Of a stretch of 64,000 nucleotides of DNA, positions 52,241 through 62,164 are shown piece by piece. The stretch covers positions 1-64,000 of the forward strand of contig NZ_JAXHDF010000012.1 of NCBI RefSeq assembly GCF_037071985.1. Reading direction: 5' to 3'. A program made the position numbers and the translations under genes. Numbering within the stretch: position 1 is the stretch's first letter; each line of letters starts with the position of its first letter. The stretch comes from Pseudogracilibacillus sp037071985 (GTDB lineage Bacteria; Bacillota; Bacilli; Bacillales; Amphibacillaceae). Below the pieces are notes generated by a model. The model ran no database searches and was not told the DNA's origin. It was given only the letters and a program-made list of their open reading frames with translations.

Positions 52241-55111
52241 TTATGCTTTTTTAATTGTTTCTTGAATTACTCTATCGATTCGTTTACGATCTCTCTCCAT
52301 AATTTGTTTCAAATATTGGCCAGTATATGATTCTTTTACATCAGCTATTTCTTCAGGGGTTCCGGTAGCGATAATTTGCCCTCCGCCATTTCCACCTTCA
52401 GGTCCAAGATCAATGATATTATCCGCAGTTTTGATAACGTCCAAATTATGCTCGATAATGATGACTGTATCTCCATTATCAACTAGGCGTTGTAGTACGG
52501 CGATTAAACGTTTAATATCATCCGTATGAAGCCCTGTTGTCGGTTCATCCAAAATATATACCGTTTTTCCATTGGAGCGCTTATGGAGCTCACTCGCTAA
52601 TTTTACACGTTGAGCCTCTCCTCCGGATAATGTAGTTGCAGGCTGACCTAATTTAATATAACCTAAGCCAACATCAAAAACTGTTTGTAATTTACGTTTA
52701 ATTTTCGGGATATTACTAAAGAAATCTAATGCCTCTTCAATTCTCATTTCTAATACATCGGCAATATTTTTTCCTTTAAATTTAATTTCTAAAGTTTCTC
52801 TATTGTATCTTTTACCTTCACAAACTTCACAAGGTACATATACATCAGGTAAAAAGTGCATTTCAATTTTTAATATTCCATCCCCACGACAAGCTTCACA
52901 ACGGCCACCTTTAACATTAAAGCTAAATCGACCTTTTTTATATCCGCGAATTTTCGCTTCATTTGTCTGTGCAAATACATCTCGAATATCATCGAATACT
53001 CCTGTATAAGTTGCTGGGTTAGAGCGTGGTGTACGGCCAATTGGTGCCTGATTTATATCGATTACTTTATCAATATAGTTAAACCCTAAAATCTTTTCAT
53101 GTTTACCAGGACGATATTTTCCAGTATATAAATGTTTCGCTAATGACTGATATAACACTTCATTTACAAGTGTACTTTTACCTGAACCTGATACACCTGT
53201 TACAACTGTCATCACGCCAATCGGAAAACGCACGTCTACCTTTTTTAAATTATTTTCTTCCGCACCTATAATTTCAATATACCGCTCATCCGTTTCCCGT
53301 CGTTCTTTCGGAAGTGCAATAAACTCTTTTCCAGATAAATATTTCCCAGTTAATGATTTACTATTTCTAATGATACTCTTCGGTGTTCCATCAGCAACAA
53401 TTTTTCCACCATGTTCACCAGCACCTGGACCAATATCAATAATCCAATCTGCTGCAAGCATAGTATCTTCGTCATGCTCTACGACAATAAGTGTATTATC
53501 CAAATCTCGCATATGATGTAATGTTTGAATCAAACGGTCATTATCACGTTGATGAAGTCCAATCGAAGGTTCATCAAGTACATATAACACACCTGTTAAA
53601 GCCGAACCGATTTGAGTTGCTAAGCGAATACGCTGTGCCTCTCCACCCGATAATGTTCCCGATGATCGTGCAAGCGTCAAATAGTTTAAACCAACATTCA
53701 TTAAAAACAATAAGCGGTCATTAATTTCCTTCAACACCATATTGGCAATTTGCGCGTCTTTTTCACTTAATTGAAGTGAATTGAAAAATTTATACGCTTC
53801 CGTAATGGATAATTGAACAACTTTCCCAATATGCTTATCTGCAATAAATACAGCTAAAGCTTCTTCATTCAATCGGTATCCATCACATGTTGGACAAGCA
53901 TTTTCGGCCATAAATTTTTCTAATGTTTCTCTAATAAAATCAGAGGAAGTTTCTCGGTAACGTCTAGCAATATTAGAAATAACCCCTTCAAACTGAATGC
54001 GATTATTTTTTTCCCTACCGAAATCATTCACATAGTGGAAAGTAATATACTCCTTGCCACTACCATATAAAATTTTATTCATTTGAGGCTTAGGAATATC
54101 TTTTACTGGAATATCCATATCAATCCCATAATGAGAACACACACTTTTTAATAGCTGTGGATAATATTGAGAACTGATTGGTGACCAAGCAGCAATCGCA
54201 TTTTCATTTAAGGACAGTGTCCAATCAGGAATGACCAAATCAAGATCCACTTCCAAGTTTGTACCTAATCCATCACAAGTTGGACAAGCCCCGAAAGGAC
54301 TATTAAAAGAGAAAAGCCTTGGTTCTAATTCATCGATTGAAAATCCACACTCCGGACATGCATGATTTTCGTTCATGACAACTTCTTCTCCATCGATGAC
54401 ATCAATAATTACACGGCCTTCACCGAGCGGAAGTGCAGTTTCCAATGAATCTGTTAATCGACCTTCTACTCCCTCTCTTACAATAATTCTGTCTACAACG
54501 ACTTCAATGGAATGCTTTTTATTTTTGTCCAACTTTATTTCTTCAGTAACTTCTCGCATCTCGCCGTCAACACGAATTCGGACATATCCTTCTTGCTGAA
54601 GATTCTCAAGCAGTTTTACATGCTCTCCTTTTCTTCCAGAAACTACAGGAGCCAATAATTGAATTCGTGTACGTTCTGGATAATTCATAATTTGATCAAC
54701 CATCTGCTGGACGGTTTGCGATGAAATCTCAATTCCATGAATTGGACAAACAGGACGACCAATTCGCGCATAGAGTAAACGTAAATAATCATATATCTCT
54801 GTCACTGTCGCTACAGTTGAACGAGGATTTTTACTCGTCGTTTTTTGATCAATGGATATTGCTGGAGATAATCCTTCGATCGTATCGACGTCTGGCTTAT
54901 CCATCTGCCCTAAAAATTGCCTTGCATAAGCAGATAACGATTCAACATAACGACGCTGACCTTCTGCATAAATAGTATCGAAGGCCAACGAAGATTTTCC
55001 TGAACCGGATAAACCAGTAACGACTACTAATTTATTTTTCGGTATATCTATATCAATGTTTTTTAAGTTGTGGGCTCGAGCACCACGAATTTTAATCTTT
55101 TTTCCAGGCAT
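52241..55111 (-). CDS. uvrA: UvrABC system protein A
   Basis: This 956-residue damage-recognition ATPase has two ABC modules (GLSGSGKSSLAFDT and GVSGSGKSTLVNEVL), signatures LSGGEAQRIRLA and LSGGEAQRVKLA, and zinc fingers in CPECGF...CPTCDGLG and CEACRGDG...CEVCEGKRY. It loads UvrB on damaged DNA in nucleotide excision repair. It starts 22 bases after uvrB, the same order as in other Firmicutes. Confidence 0.97.
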   Translation of the reverse strand: MPGKKIKIRGARAHNLKNIDIDIPKNKLVVVTGLSGSGKSSLAFDTIYAEGQRRYVESLSAYARQFLGQMDKPDVDTIEGLSPAISIDQKTTSKNPRSTVATVTEIYDYLRLLYARIGRPVCPIHGIEISSQTVQQMVDQIMNYPERTRIQLLAPVVSGRKGEHVKLLENLQQEGYVRIRVDGEMREVTEEIKLDKNKKHSIEVVVDRIIVREGVEGRLTDSLETALPLGEGRVIIDVIDGEEVVMNENHACPECGFSIDELEPRLFSFNSPFGACPTCDGLGTNLEVDLDLVIPDWTLSLNENAIAAWSPISSQYYPQLLKSVCSHYGIDMDIPVKDIPKPQMNKILYGSGKEYITFHYVNDFGREKNNRIQFEGVISNIARRYRETSSDFIRETLEKFMAENACPTCDGYRLNEEALAVFIADKHIGKVVQLSITEAYKFFNSLQLSEKDAQIANMVLKEINDRLLFLMNVGLNYLTLARSSGTLSGGEAQRIRLATQIGSALTGVLYVLDEPSIGLHQRDNDRLIQTLHHMRDLDNTLIVVEHDEDTMLAADWIIDIGPGAGEHGGKIVADGTPKSIIRNSKSLTGKYLSGKEFIALPKERRETDERYIEIIGAEENNLKKVDVRFPIGVMTVVTGVSGSGKSTLVNEVLYQSLAKHLYTGKYRPGKHEKILGFNYIDKVIDINQAPIGRTPRSNPATYTGVFDDIRDVFAQTNEAKIRGYKKGRFSFNVKGGRCEACRGDGILKIEMHFLPDVYVPCEVCEGKRYNRETLEIKFKGKNIADVLEMRIEEALDFFSNIPKIKRKLQTVFDVGLGYIKLGQPATTLSGGEAQRVKLASELHKRSNGKTVYILDEPTTGLHTDDIKRLIAVLQRLVDNGDTVIIIEHNLDVIKTADNIIDLGPEGGNGGGQIIATGTPEEIADVKESYTGQYLKQIMERDRKRIDRVIQETIKKA

Positions 55112-55133
55112 TATCTGTTCATCCTTCCAACCT

Positions 55134-57125
55134 TTAGCCTTCTACTTTTAGTTCGAAAATGATATCTCGTAATTCAGTTGCGCGTTCAAAATTAAGTTCT
55201 TTTGCTGCTTCACGCATCTCTTTTTCCATCTTTTCAATAACTTTTTCACGATCTTTCTTCGGCATTTTAGTTATTTCAATTAAGTTTTTATCATCGTACT
55301 CGTATTCTTCTTCATTTTCAGCGGCATGCGTAGCTCTAATTAATTCGCGAACATCCTTTTTAATTGTAGTAGGAGTTATTCCGTGTTCGATGTTAAATGC
55401 TTCTTGGATTTCACGTCGTCGGGTTGTTTCATCAATTGCAACTTGCATAGACTGTGTAATTTTATCAGCATACATAATTACTTGCCCGTTTTCATTACGA
55501 GCTGCCCGACCCATCGTCTGAATTAAGGAACGTTCAGAGCGAAGGAAACCTTCTTTATCGGCATCTAAAATAGCAACGAGCGAGACTTCTGGAATATCAA
55601 GCCCTTCTCTAAGTAGATTAATTCCGACAAGCACATCATATTTTTTAACCCGTAAATCTCGAATTATTTCGATACGTTCCAACGTTTTTACTTCCGAATG
55701 TAAATAGGCAACTTTCAAATCCAATTCTTTTAAATAATCTGTTAAATCTTCTGCCATTCGTTTCGTTAACGTAGTAATTAATACCCGTTCATTGCGTTCG
55801 ATACGCCCGTTAATCTCTCCGATTAAATCATCAATTTGTCCTTCGATCGGACGAACATCTATTTTTGGATCTAGTAATCCAGTTGGACGGATTATTTGCT
55901 CAACCATTTCATCCGTATGTTCCATTTCATATGGTCCAGGCGTTGCTGAAACGTAAATGTTTTGCTCAGCTTTCTTTTCAAATTCTTCAAATTTAAGCGG
56001 ACGGTTATCTAATGCAGATGGCAATCTAAATCCATGGTCAACAAGCATTTGTTTTCGTGCTCTGTCCCCGTTGTACATTCCACGAACTTGCGGTAATGTA
56101 GCATGAGACTCATCAATTACAACGAGATAATCAGCCGGGAAAAAGTCGAGCAATGTATATGGTGTAGAACCCGGCTCTCTTAATGTAATATGTCGAGAGT
56201 AGTTCTCAATTCCCGAACAAAAACCCATTTCCCGCATCATTTCTAAATCATATTTCGTTCTCTGTTCTAATCTTTGAGCTTCTAATAGTCGATTATCCGC
56301 TTTTAATTCTGCTAGCCGTTCTTCTAATTCCTTTTCAATGCTTGCGATCGCCAGCTTCATTTTCTCTTCACCGGTAACGAAGTGAGATGCAGGAAAAATA
56401 GCGACATGTTCTCGGTCACCGATTATTTCTCCCGTTAATGCATCTACTTCCCTAATTCGGTCAATTTCATCCCCAAAAAACTCAATTCGCATACAATGCT
56501 CTTCTTTTGATGCAGGAATAATTTCAACCGAATCGCCTCGGACACGAAAAGTCCCACGTTTGAAATCAATATCATTACGTGCATATTGGATACCTACTAA
56601 TTCACGTAACAACTGGTCCCGTTCAATTTCCATTCCCATTCGTATGGAAAGCACTTGATTCTTATATTCTTCCGGCGAACCTAACCCATATATACATGAC
56701 ACACTTGCAACGATTAATACGTCACGACGTTCAAATAAAGCTGATGTTGCGGAGTGTCTTAATTTATCTATCTCATCGTTAATACTTGCATCTTTCTCGA
56801 TAAACGTATCTGTAGATGGAACATACGCTTCTGGTTGGTAATAATCGTAATAACTAACAAAATACTCAACCGCATTATTAGGAAAAAATTCTTTAAACTC
56901 ACTATATAATTGACCTGCTAACGTTTTATTATGAGCAATGACTAGGGTCGGACGATTTATTTCCTGGATTACATTGGAAATAGTGAATGTTTTACCTGTA
57001 CCTGTTGCCCCTAATAACGTTAAATGGTTTTTGCCTTTATTGACTTGATCAACGAGCTTTTTAATCGCCTTTGGTTGATCTCCACGTGGCTCATAAGATG
57101 AAACAAGTTCAAACTTTTCCGCCAT
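55134..57125 (-). CDS. uvrB: UvrABC system protein B
   Basis: This 663-residue helicase-like protein has Walker A GATGTGKT, the damage-verifying beta-hairpin in YYDYYQPEAYVP, DESH and the C-terminal UVR motif NFERATELRDIIFEL that contacts UvrC. It is the first gene of the uvrBA operon and would be expected to be LexA-controlled; I did not find a convincing LexA box in the 140 bases upstream. Confidence 0.97.
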   Translation of the reverse strand: MAEKFELVSSYEPRGDQPKAIKKLVDQVNKGKNHLTLLGATGTGKTFTISNVIQEINRPTLVIAHNKTLAGQLYSEFKEFFPNNAVEYFVSYYDYYQPEAYVPSTDTFIEKDASINDEIDKLRHSATSALFERRDVLIVASVSCIYGLGSPEEYKNQVLSIRMGMEIERDQLLRELVGIQYARNDIDFKRGTFRVRGDSVEIIPASKEEHCMRIEFFGDEIDRIREVDALTGEIIGDREHVAIFPASHFVTGEEKMKLAIASIEKELEERLAELKADNRLLEAQRLEQRTKYDLEMMREMGFCSGIENYSRHITLREPGSTPYTLLDFFPADYLVVIDESHATLPQVRGMYNGDRARKQMLVDHGFRLPSALDNRPLKFEEFEKKAEQNIYVSATPGPYEMEHTDEMVEQIIRPTGLLDPKIDVRPIEGQIDDLIGEINGRIERNERVLITTLTKRMAEDLTDYLKELDLKVAYLHSEVKTLERIEIIRDLRVKKYDVLVGINLLREGLDIPEVSLVAILDADKEGFLRSERSLIQTMGRAARNENGQVIMYADKITQSMQVAIDETTRRREIQEAFNIEHGITPTTIKKDVRELIRATHAAENEEEYEYDDKNLIEITKMPKKDREKVIEKMEKEMREAAKELNFERATELRDIIFELKVEG

Positions 57126-57220
57126 AATTTGCTCTCCAATCTATTTTCTTTCATTTTTTTCCACATAGTAATTGTATCATAAAACCGAACTAACATTCCA
57201 TTTTTCTGATTAAATATCCA

Positions 57221-57262
57221 TTTAAACAAAAAAACTCGCCTATTAATTGACGAGTTTTTTCT
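57221..57262. terminator. Terminator of the ctpB-minJ transcript
   Basis: AAAAAACTCG / CGAGTTTTTT is a 10-bp stem with a 12-base loop; both strands carry T runs, and the minus strand continues TTTGTTTAAA. Confidence 0.87.
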
Positions 57263-57264
57263 AT

Positions 57265-58479
57265 TTAATTTGTTTTAGCTAATAAGGTTGCTCTTTGTTC
57301 TAGTGCCGGGCTTTCCGGGAAAATAATTCCTAATTCATAATGATCCTCTTCATAAAATGGACTGTTAATAAAACGGATTTCTCCATTAATATCAATGACA
57401 TCGAGTTTAAAAAATGCGCCACTATTCTGAAGTGCTTCATAAAACTGGTTAGAGTTTATTACATATCTTCCATTCACTTTTAATATAGTTTCTCCTACTA
57501 ATATACCTAATCTATCAGCGGGGCTATCGGGTATCATTGCTAGTACTTTGATTCCTTTATTTAATGGTGTAAATAATGCAGGATGTTTTTTGTTGCGCAT
57601 GCGGTTTTGATACATAATCCATTCTTTTCCTACGATACCTACGATGATAGCTACAAATGAAAGGTACGGGAGAAATAAACTGCCTAATGCAATAAACAAT
57701 ACGAGTAAACTTAATAGTAATGTTGCTTGTCCTAAACGATATGCTGCATGGTGTGGCAACTCTCCGCGGACACTGTATTGGTAACCAATAAAAAACGGAA
57801 TTAAAATTAAGCTGAACGTTTGACCACCGTATTCAAAATATGGAAAAAATGGAGCAATCCCACTAACAGCGTCTATTGGTAATAGAGTAAAAAACGGAAT
57901 AAACGCCAATCTCTTCAATTCATGATTTCCAATCCATACTCCACGCTCACTTAGTGAAAGGTATGGAAAAGTCTGTTGATGTTTTTGACTCCCTACTAAT
58001 AAAGCTTCCACTAATAAAAATAATCCCATTATAATTGCTAAACAAATAAAATAAATCGCTGACGTATTACCAAAGTTCACATATGAGCCAAACATATCTA
58101 GTTGAATAAACGGTAAGACGAGTAGCAACAAAAAGGTAATGCCAATTGTATAACTAGCTGAAAGCATAGTTGTTGAACCCAATATACTTAACAAGATCAT
58201 TACAATTGTCAATACGATAATTGTTTCTACCGATATCACAATACCAAATAATAAAGCGAGAGCTGATAAGATGATGCTAAACAAAAAAGAAATAGTAAAT
58301 GTACGTCTGCCTTCAGCAAACAAACTATATAATTTAGTGCCAAATTGAAATCTTTCTCTACGAATTCTGCGATAACCAGTTAAAATGAATAATAGAAATG
58401 TCCAATACAGTAAAGGATTGGAGAAAAATCTCCCAATTCCTTTTACTGCTTCAATTAACCATATCTCCAGCATCATCAT
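57265..58479 (-). CDS. minJ: MinJ-like polytopic PDZ protein
   Basis: This 404-residue protein has about seven transmembrane segments (to about residue 290) and a C-terminal PDZ domain containing IKVLAMIPDSPADRLGILVGETILKV-type sequence. MinJ bridges DivIVA and MinD at the poles and septum of Bacillus. Position beside ctpB and uvrB supports the name. Three successive ATG codons follow GAGGGG; the exact start is uncertain by two residues. Confidence 0.9.
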   Translation of the reverse strand: MMMLEIWLIEAVKGIGRFFSNPLLYWTFLLFILTGYRRIRRERFQFGTKLYSLFAEGRRTFTISFLFSIILSALALLFGIVISVETIIVLTIVMILLSILGSTTMLSASYTIGITFLLLLVLPFIQLDMFGSYVNFGNTSAIYFICLAIIMGLFLLVEALLVGSQKHQQTFPYLSLSERGVWIGNHELKRLAFIPFFTLLPIDAVSGIAPFFPYFEYGGQTFSLILIPFFIGYQYSVRGELPHHAAYRLGQATLLLSLLVLFIALGSLFLPYLSFVAIIVGIVGKEWIMYQNRMRNKKHPALFTPLNKGIKVLAMIPDSPADRLGILVGETILKVNGRYVINSNQFYEALQNSGAFFKLDVIDINGEIRFINSPFYEEDHYELGIIFPESPALEQRATLLAKTN

Positions 58480-58502
58480 TCACCCCTCTTTTTATGTCAT
58501 AT

Positions 58503-59963
58503 TTATTTATATAATTCTTCTAATGCTTTTTGCATTTGTAAATCTTTCTCACCGCTTCGAATGGCTTCAATGACTTTTGTCTCAATTGCATAAGCCGTCT
58601 TTTCATCCAATTCTCCAGTTTCTTTTAAATCATGATCCTTTTGAAACTTCATGACAGTTTGTTTTGTCTGTTTATCAAAATATCCGTCTTTACGTTTCGT
58701 GTCATATCCGATTCCCGACAACATTACTTGCGCATTTTTAATCTCTTCGTTTGTATCATCTTGTTTGAATGTTTTTTCAATGTGAATTGGATTTGAATAA
58801 AAGAATTCTGGTTGTTCCTGCTCTATTGTTGGTTCAATGCCTACTTCATTAATCCAATTCCCTTTAGGTGAAAGCCATTTGTAAAATGTTAACTTAATTG
58901 TACTTTCTTCATTTTTATTTCCAATCGGAACAGCTTGCTGAACCGTTCCCTTCCCAAAGCTTGTTGTCCCAACAATATCGTATCCTATTTCTTTCATTGC
59001 AACCGCCAATATTTCAGAAGCGGAAGCACTACCTTCATCAATTAATATACTGATTGGATACGGTTTTTTCTCTTTTAAATTCGTATAATATTTATCATTC
59101 TTACCTTGACCATCTTCAATTTGTAAATAAGGTATATCTTTTGGCACGAAAGACTGCAATATTTCTTCCACAGAATCTAATAAACCACCTGGGTTTCCAC
59201 GTACATCAATGACAAGTCCATCTATACCATCTTCTTCTAAAGAACTTAATGAGTCGTTAAATTCTTTTGCTGTTGTTTCCGAAAAAGAGGTTAATTCGAT
59301 AATCCCTGTTTTTTTGCCATCTACTTCTTTCAATTCATGGTAGACGGTCTCAATTGGAATATCGTCACGGATAATTGTTATTTTAAACGGCTTAGAAGCA
59401 CCTTTTCTTTCAACGGTTAGAACAACTTCTGAACCCTTCTTTCCTCGGATTTTCTCAACTGCTTCGTTTAAATCTAGACCCTCCAAATCCTCATCATCGA
59501 CTTCTAAAATATGGTCGTTTGGACGTAACCCTGCTTTTTCAGCTGGAGAATCTTTAATTGGTGCAACAATGGTAACTTTGCCTTCTACCATACTCACCTC
59601 TGCACCAATGCCTTGGAAAGAGGATTGTATTTGTTCATTAAATCGTTCCATCGCTTCTGCATTCATATAGGAACTATACGGATCCTCTAGAGTTTCTAAC
59701 ATCCCTTGGATTGCCCCTTCAAGTAATTGATCCTCTTCCACATCCCCTACATAATGCTGCTCAATTAACTCATATGCTTCCTTAATTGTTTTTAAATTTT
59801 CATCTAATTGATTATCACCACTATCTTTGACAAAAGGGATTTCTACTTGTTCAGTTGTATTCATGCTTGGCTGCAATACTTTTAATCCAGTAAAAGCCCC
59901 TAGAAATCCTACAGCAAAAGTTATTACGATAAAAATAATTAAATCACGTTTTTTAAATGTCAT
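58503..59963 (-). CDS. ctpB: S41 carboxy-terminal processing protease
   Basis: This 486-residue protease has an N-terminal membrane anchor (about residues 8-28), a PDZ domain (about 95-175, IGAEVSMVEGKVTI...GLRPNDHI), the S41 core with nucleophile Ser in DEGSASASEIL and Lys in FGKGTVQQA, and a C-terminal peptidoglycan-binding repeat (VMLSGIGYDTKRKDGYFD). B. subtilis CtpB cleaves SpoIVFA in sporulation. The enzyme is encoded 23 bases ahead of minJ. Confidence 0.93.
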   Translation of the reverse strand: MTFKKRDLIIFIVITFAVGFLGAFTGLKVLQPSMNTTEQVEIPFVKDSGDNQLDENLKTIKEAYELIEQHYVGDVEEDQLLEGAIQGMLETLEDPYSSYMNAEAMERFNEQIQSSFQGIGAEVSMVEGKVTIVAPIKDSPAEKAGLRPNDHILEVDDEDLEGLDLNEAVEKIRGKKGSEVVLTVERKGASKPFKITIIRDDIPIETVYHELKEVDGKKTGIIELTSFSETTAKEFNDSLSSLEEDGIDGLVIDVRGNPGGLLDSVEEILQSFVPKDIPYLQIEDGQGKNDKYYTNLKEKKPYPISILIDEGSASASEILAVAMKEIGYDIVGTTSFGKGTVQQAVPIGNKNEESTIKLTFYKWLSPKGNWINEVGIEPTIEQEQPEFFYSNPIHIEKTFKQDDTNEEIKNAQVMLSGIGYDTKRKDGYFDKQTKQTVMKFQKDHDLKETGELDEKTAYAIETKVIEAIRSGEKDLQMQKALEELYK

Positions 59964-60130
59964 TCTTCCACCTCAAATGTTGTGAAAAATCATTACTTTC
60001 TATAGTTTACCATAAAGCATCGTTTTGTTCCTATAATCTTTTACTCCGATTATAAATGATGAGATAAATACAGTGATACAATATTATACTTACCGTTTAT
60101 TCCATTTAATGATGAATCGATCCCTTTCAT

Positions 60131-60146
60131 CGTAAATAAAAGAAAG
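60131..60146. repeat. 16-bp flanking direct repeat, left copy
   Basis: CGTAAATAAAAGAAAG occurs here and again at 60442-60457, exactly bracketing the palindromic element. It resembles an insertion-site duplication. The right copy is the T-tract region of the M23 gene terminator. Confidence 0.85.
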
Positions 60147-60437
60147 GACGTTGGGACATAAGCTAGAAAGAGTTATTGAAACACGAATAATTACGTTTAT
60201 AATAGTCGCTACAGAAATATATTTCGCTTCCGCCAGCGCTGATAAGCCTCCTGCCCCGGCAAGGGGTATGCAGACGTTGCCCGCAAAGGGCGGTTTTAGT
60301 CTGTAATCTTTCGATATTTGTCGCCTTTCAGTGTCTTATCGAGGCTTTTCTTCTGGCAGGAGTCTCCGTATATTTCCTTCGCTAACTTGAAATATTGTTC
60401 GTGTTTCATATCTACTATTTCGTTTTGTCACAACCTC
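60147..60437. repeat. Large imperfect palindromic element, copy B
   Basis: About 290 bases with outer arms TTGGGACATAAGCTAGAAAG... and ...GTTTTGTCACAACC, an inner block GAAATATATTTCGC / GGAGTCTCCGTATATTTCC, and a centre enlarged by about 70 bases (CTCCTGCCCCGG...TTTGTCG) relative to copy A. It has no reading frame. The element is bracketed by a 16-bp direct repeat. Confidence 0.9.
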
Positions 60438-60441
60438 TCTT

Positions 60442-60485
60442 CGTAAATAAAAGAAAGACACTACACATTATGATGTGAAGTGTCT
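60442..60485 (-). terminator. Terminator of the M23 peptidase gene
   Basis: AGACACTTCACAT / ATGTGTAGTGTCT (one mismatch, 4-base loop) is followed on the minus strand by TTCTTTTATTTACG, which is also one copy of the 16-bp direct repeat flanking the palindromic element. Confidence 0.88.
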
Positions 60486-60507
60486 CCTATCTATATTTTA
60501 TTATAGT

Positions 60508-61887
60508 TTACGGTAAATATCCCATTGGGTTTGTAGGATTTTTGTATCCACCCGGATGTACTTCAAAATGCAAATGGGGTCCCGTAGAGTTTCCAGTATT
60601 TCCAACTGTTCCAATTTGTTGTCCTTGACTTACACTTTGCCCCGGTGAAACGGAGATGCTGTTTAAATGTGCATATAATGTCGTGGTAGATCCATGAGAA
60701 ATCATGATTGTATTCCCATATCCATTCATCCAACTCGCATACGCAACAACTCCTGCTGCAGGTGCTTTAACTGGCGTTCCTGTTGGTGCAGCAATATCGA
60801 TACCGTTATGCATTTTACCGACTTGTCCAGTTATCGGGTGAATTCTTGGACCAAAACCAGATGATAATCTACCTGATGCAGGCCAAATAAATCCACTTTG
60901 ACTTACTGAAGATGAATTGTCGGTAGGTGAGCTTGAATTGTTTCCACCTGTTGAACTGTTACCACTAGAACCAGAGCTACTAGATTGATTTGCTTGTTCT
61001 TTCGCTAATCTTTCTTGTCTTTCTCGTTCCTCTTGCTCTAATCTACTTTTCTCAGACTCTGCTAATTTCTTTGCTTCTTCTATAACACTAGCTTGACTAG
61101 CAATAAGTTGTTGTTCCTCATCTAGACTTAAATTATAATCTTCGAGTTCTTCATATTCTTGTTCAAGTTTAGATTGTAACTTTTCTTTTTCAGCTTTTTG
61201 TTCACTCAATTGTGTTTTTAACGCTTCTAAATTTGCTTTTTGCTCTTCTTGTTTTTCTTTTTTCGCTTCAACATCGGCTTTCTTCTCTTCAACTTCGGCT
61301 TGCTTCTGTTCAAGAGCTAATTGATCTGCTGCTTGTTCTTCCATAATATTTTTATCTTGATCCATGATCGAATTTACTGCAGAAGATCGAGAAATTAGAT
61401 CATTAAAGTTTTGAGATCCTAAAATTACTGTTATGTATTTTACGTTACCACCATTTTCTTGGATGGAACGAAGTCGTTCTCTTAACAACTCTTCTCGCTT
61501 ACGGATTTTCTCCTCGAGCTCTTTTATTTCCGCTTTTAGCTGTTTGATTTCTTCTTCTAGCTGTTTAATTTCTTCATTAGTTGCATTAATCTCTTGCTCT
61601 TTTGTTTGGATGTCAGCCTCGGTAGTAGTTAAATCATTCGTTATTTTATTCATCTGTTCTTCAACCGATTTTTGGCTATCTAAATTCTCACCCATTTTAC
61701 TTTCAACGTTCTTTTTATCAGACTTGATATTATTTTCTTTATCCTGTAGCTTGTTTCGTTCCTGTTCAAGCTCTTTTATTTCCTTATCTACCTCATTAAT
61801 TGAGGCAGCTTCAATAACAGAATGATTGACAACTGACGTAGCAATAACCACAGTGACCAATAAACCTACTAACCTATGCTTTTTCAT
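60508..61887 (-). CDS. Coiled-coil M23 (LytM) murein hydrolase next to ftsEX
   Basis: The 459-residue secreted protein has a signal peptide (MKKHRLVGLLVTVVIATSV..., cleavage near AASI), long coiled coils (about residues 30-275, many EQ/EK heptads), a Ser/Gly-rich linker with SSSGSSGNSS and a C-terminal LytM domain with HNGIDIAAP, ISHGSTTTLYAHL and HLHFEVHP zinc motifs. The EnvC/PcsB-like layout and position after ftsX suggest an FtsEX-controlled endopeptidase; in B. subtilis that partner is CwlO, which has an NlpC/P60 domain instead. The ATG at 61887 follows GAGGGG. Confidence 0.88.
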   Translation of the reverse strand: MKKHRLVGLLVTVVIATSVVNHSVIEAASINEVDKEIKELEQERNKLQDKENNIKSDKKNVESKMGENLDSQKSVEEQMNKITNDLTTTEADIQTKEQEINATNEEIKQLEEEIKQLKAEIKELEEKIRKREELLRERLRSIQENGGNVKYITVILGSQNFNDLISRSSAVNSIMDQDKNIMEEQAADQLALEQKQAEVEEKKADVEAKKEKQEEQKANLEALKTQLSEQKAEKEKLQSKLEQEYEELEDYNLSLDEEQQLIASQASVIEEAKKLAESEKSRLEQEERERQERLAKEQANQSSSSGSSGNSSTGGNNSSSPTDNSSSVSQSGFIWPASGRLSSGFGPRIHPITGQVGKMHNGIDIAAPTGTPVKAPAAGVVAYASWMNGYGNTIMISHGSTTTLYAHLNSISVSPGQSVSQGQQIGTVGNTGNSTGPHLHFEVHPGGYKNPTNPMGYLP

Positions 61888-62044
61888 TTTTGTATCCCCT
61901 CTTACTGTGCTAATTTCATATAATCCCATTCCATTAAAGAATTAATATACAATCCAAAAACTTTTAAACTTGAACCACCCTATTTAGCGGGTATCAAGCT
62001 TTACTCAAATGATTGTTAGTAAAACATTTGACATGCCCGACCAT

Positions 62045-62078
62045 AAGTTGGTCACAGTAAAACATGACCAACTTTTTT
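62045..62078 (+). terminator. Terminator-shaped hairpin in the ftsX-M23 gap
   Basis: AAGTTGGTCA / TGACCAACTT (10-bp perfect stem, 10-base loop) is followed by TTTT on the + strand only. All neighbouring genes run leftward, so it faces the opposite way from the operon. Confidence 0.6.
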
Positions 62079-62164
62079 CCAATTCATTGCCATACCATTC
62101 GGATAGTACGTAAAAATGTTCATTCTAGTTTAAAAATATATAATTATGAAATTGGTTTTTCCAA

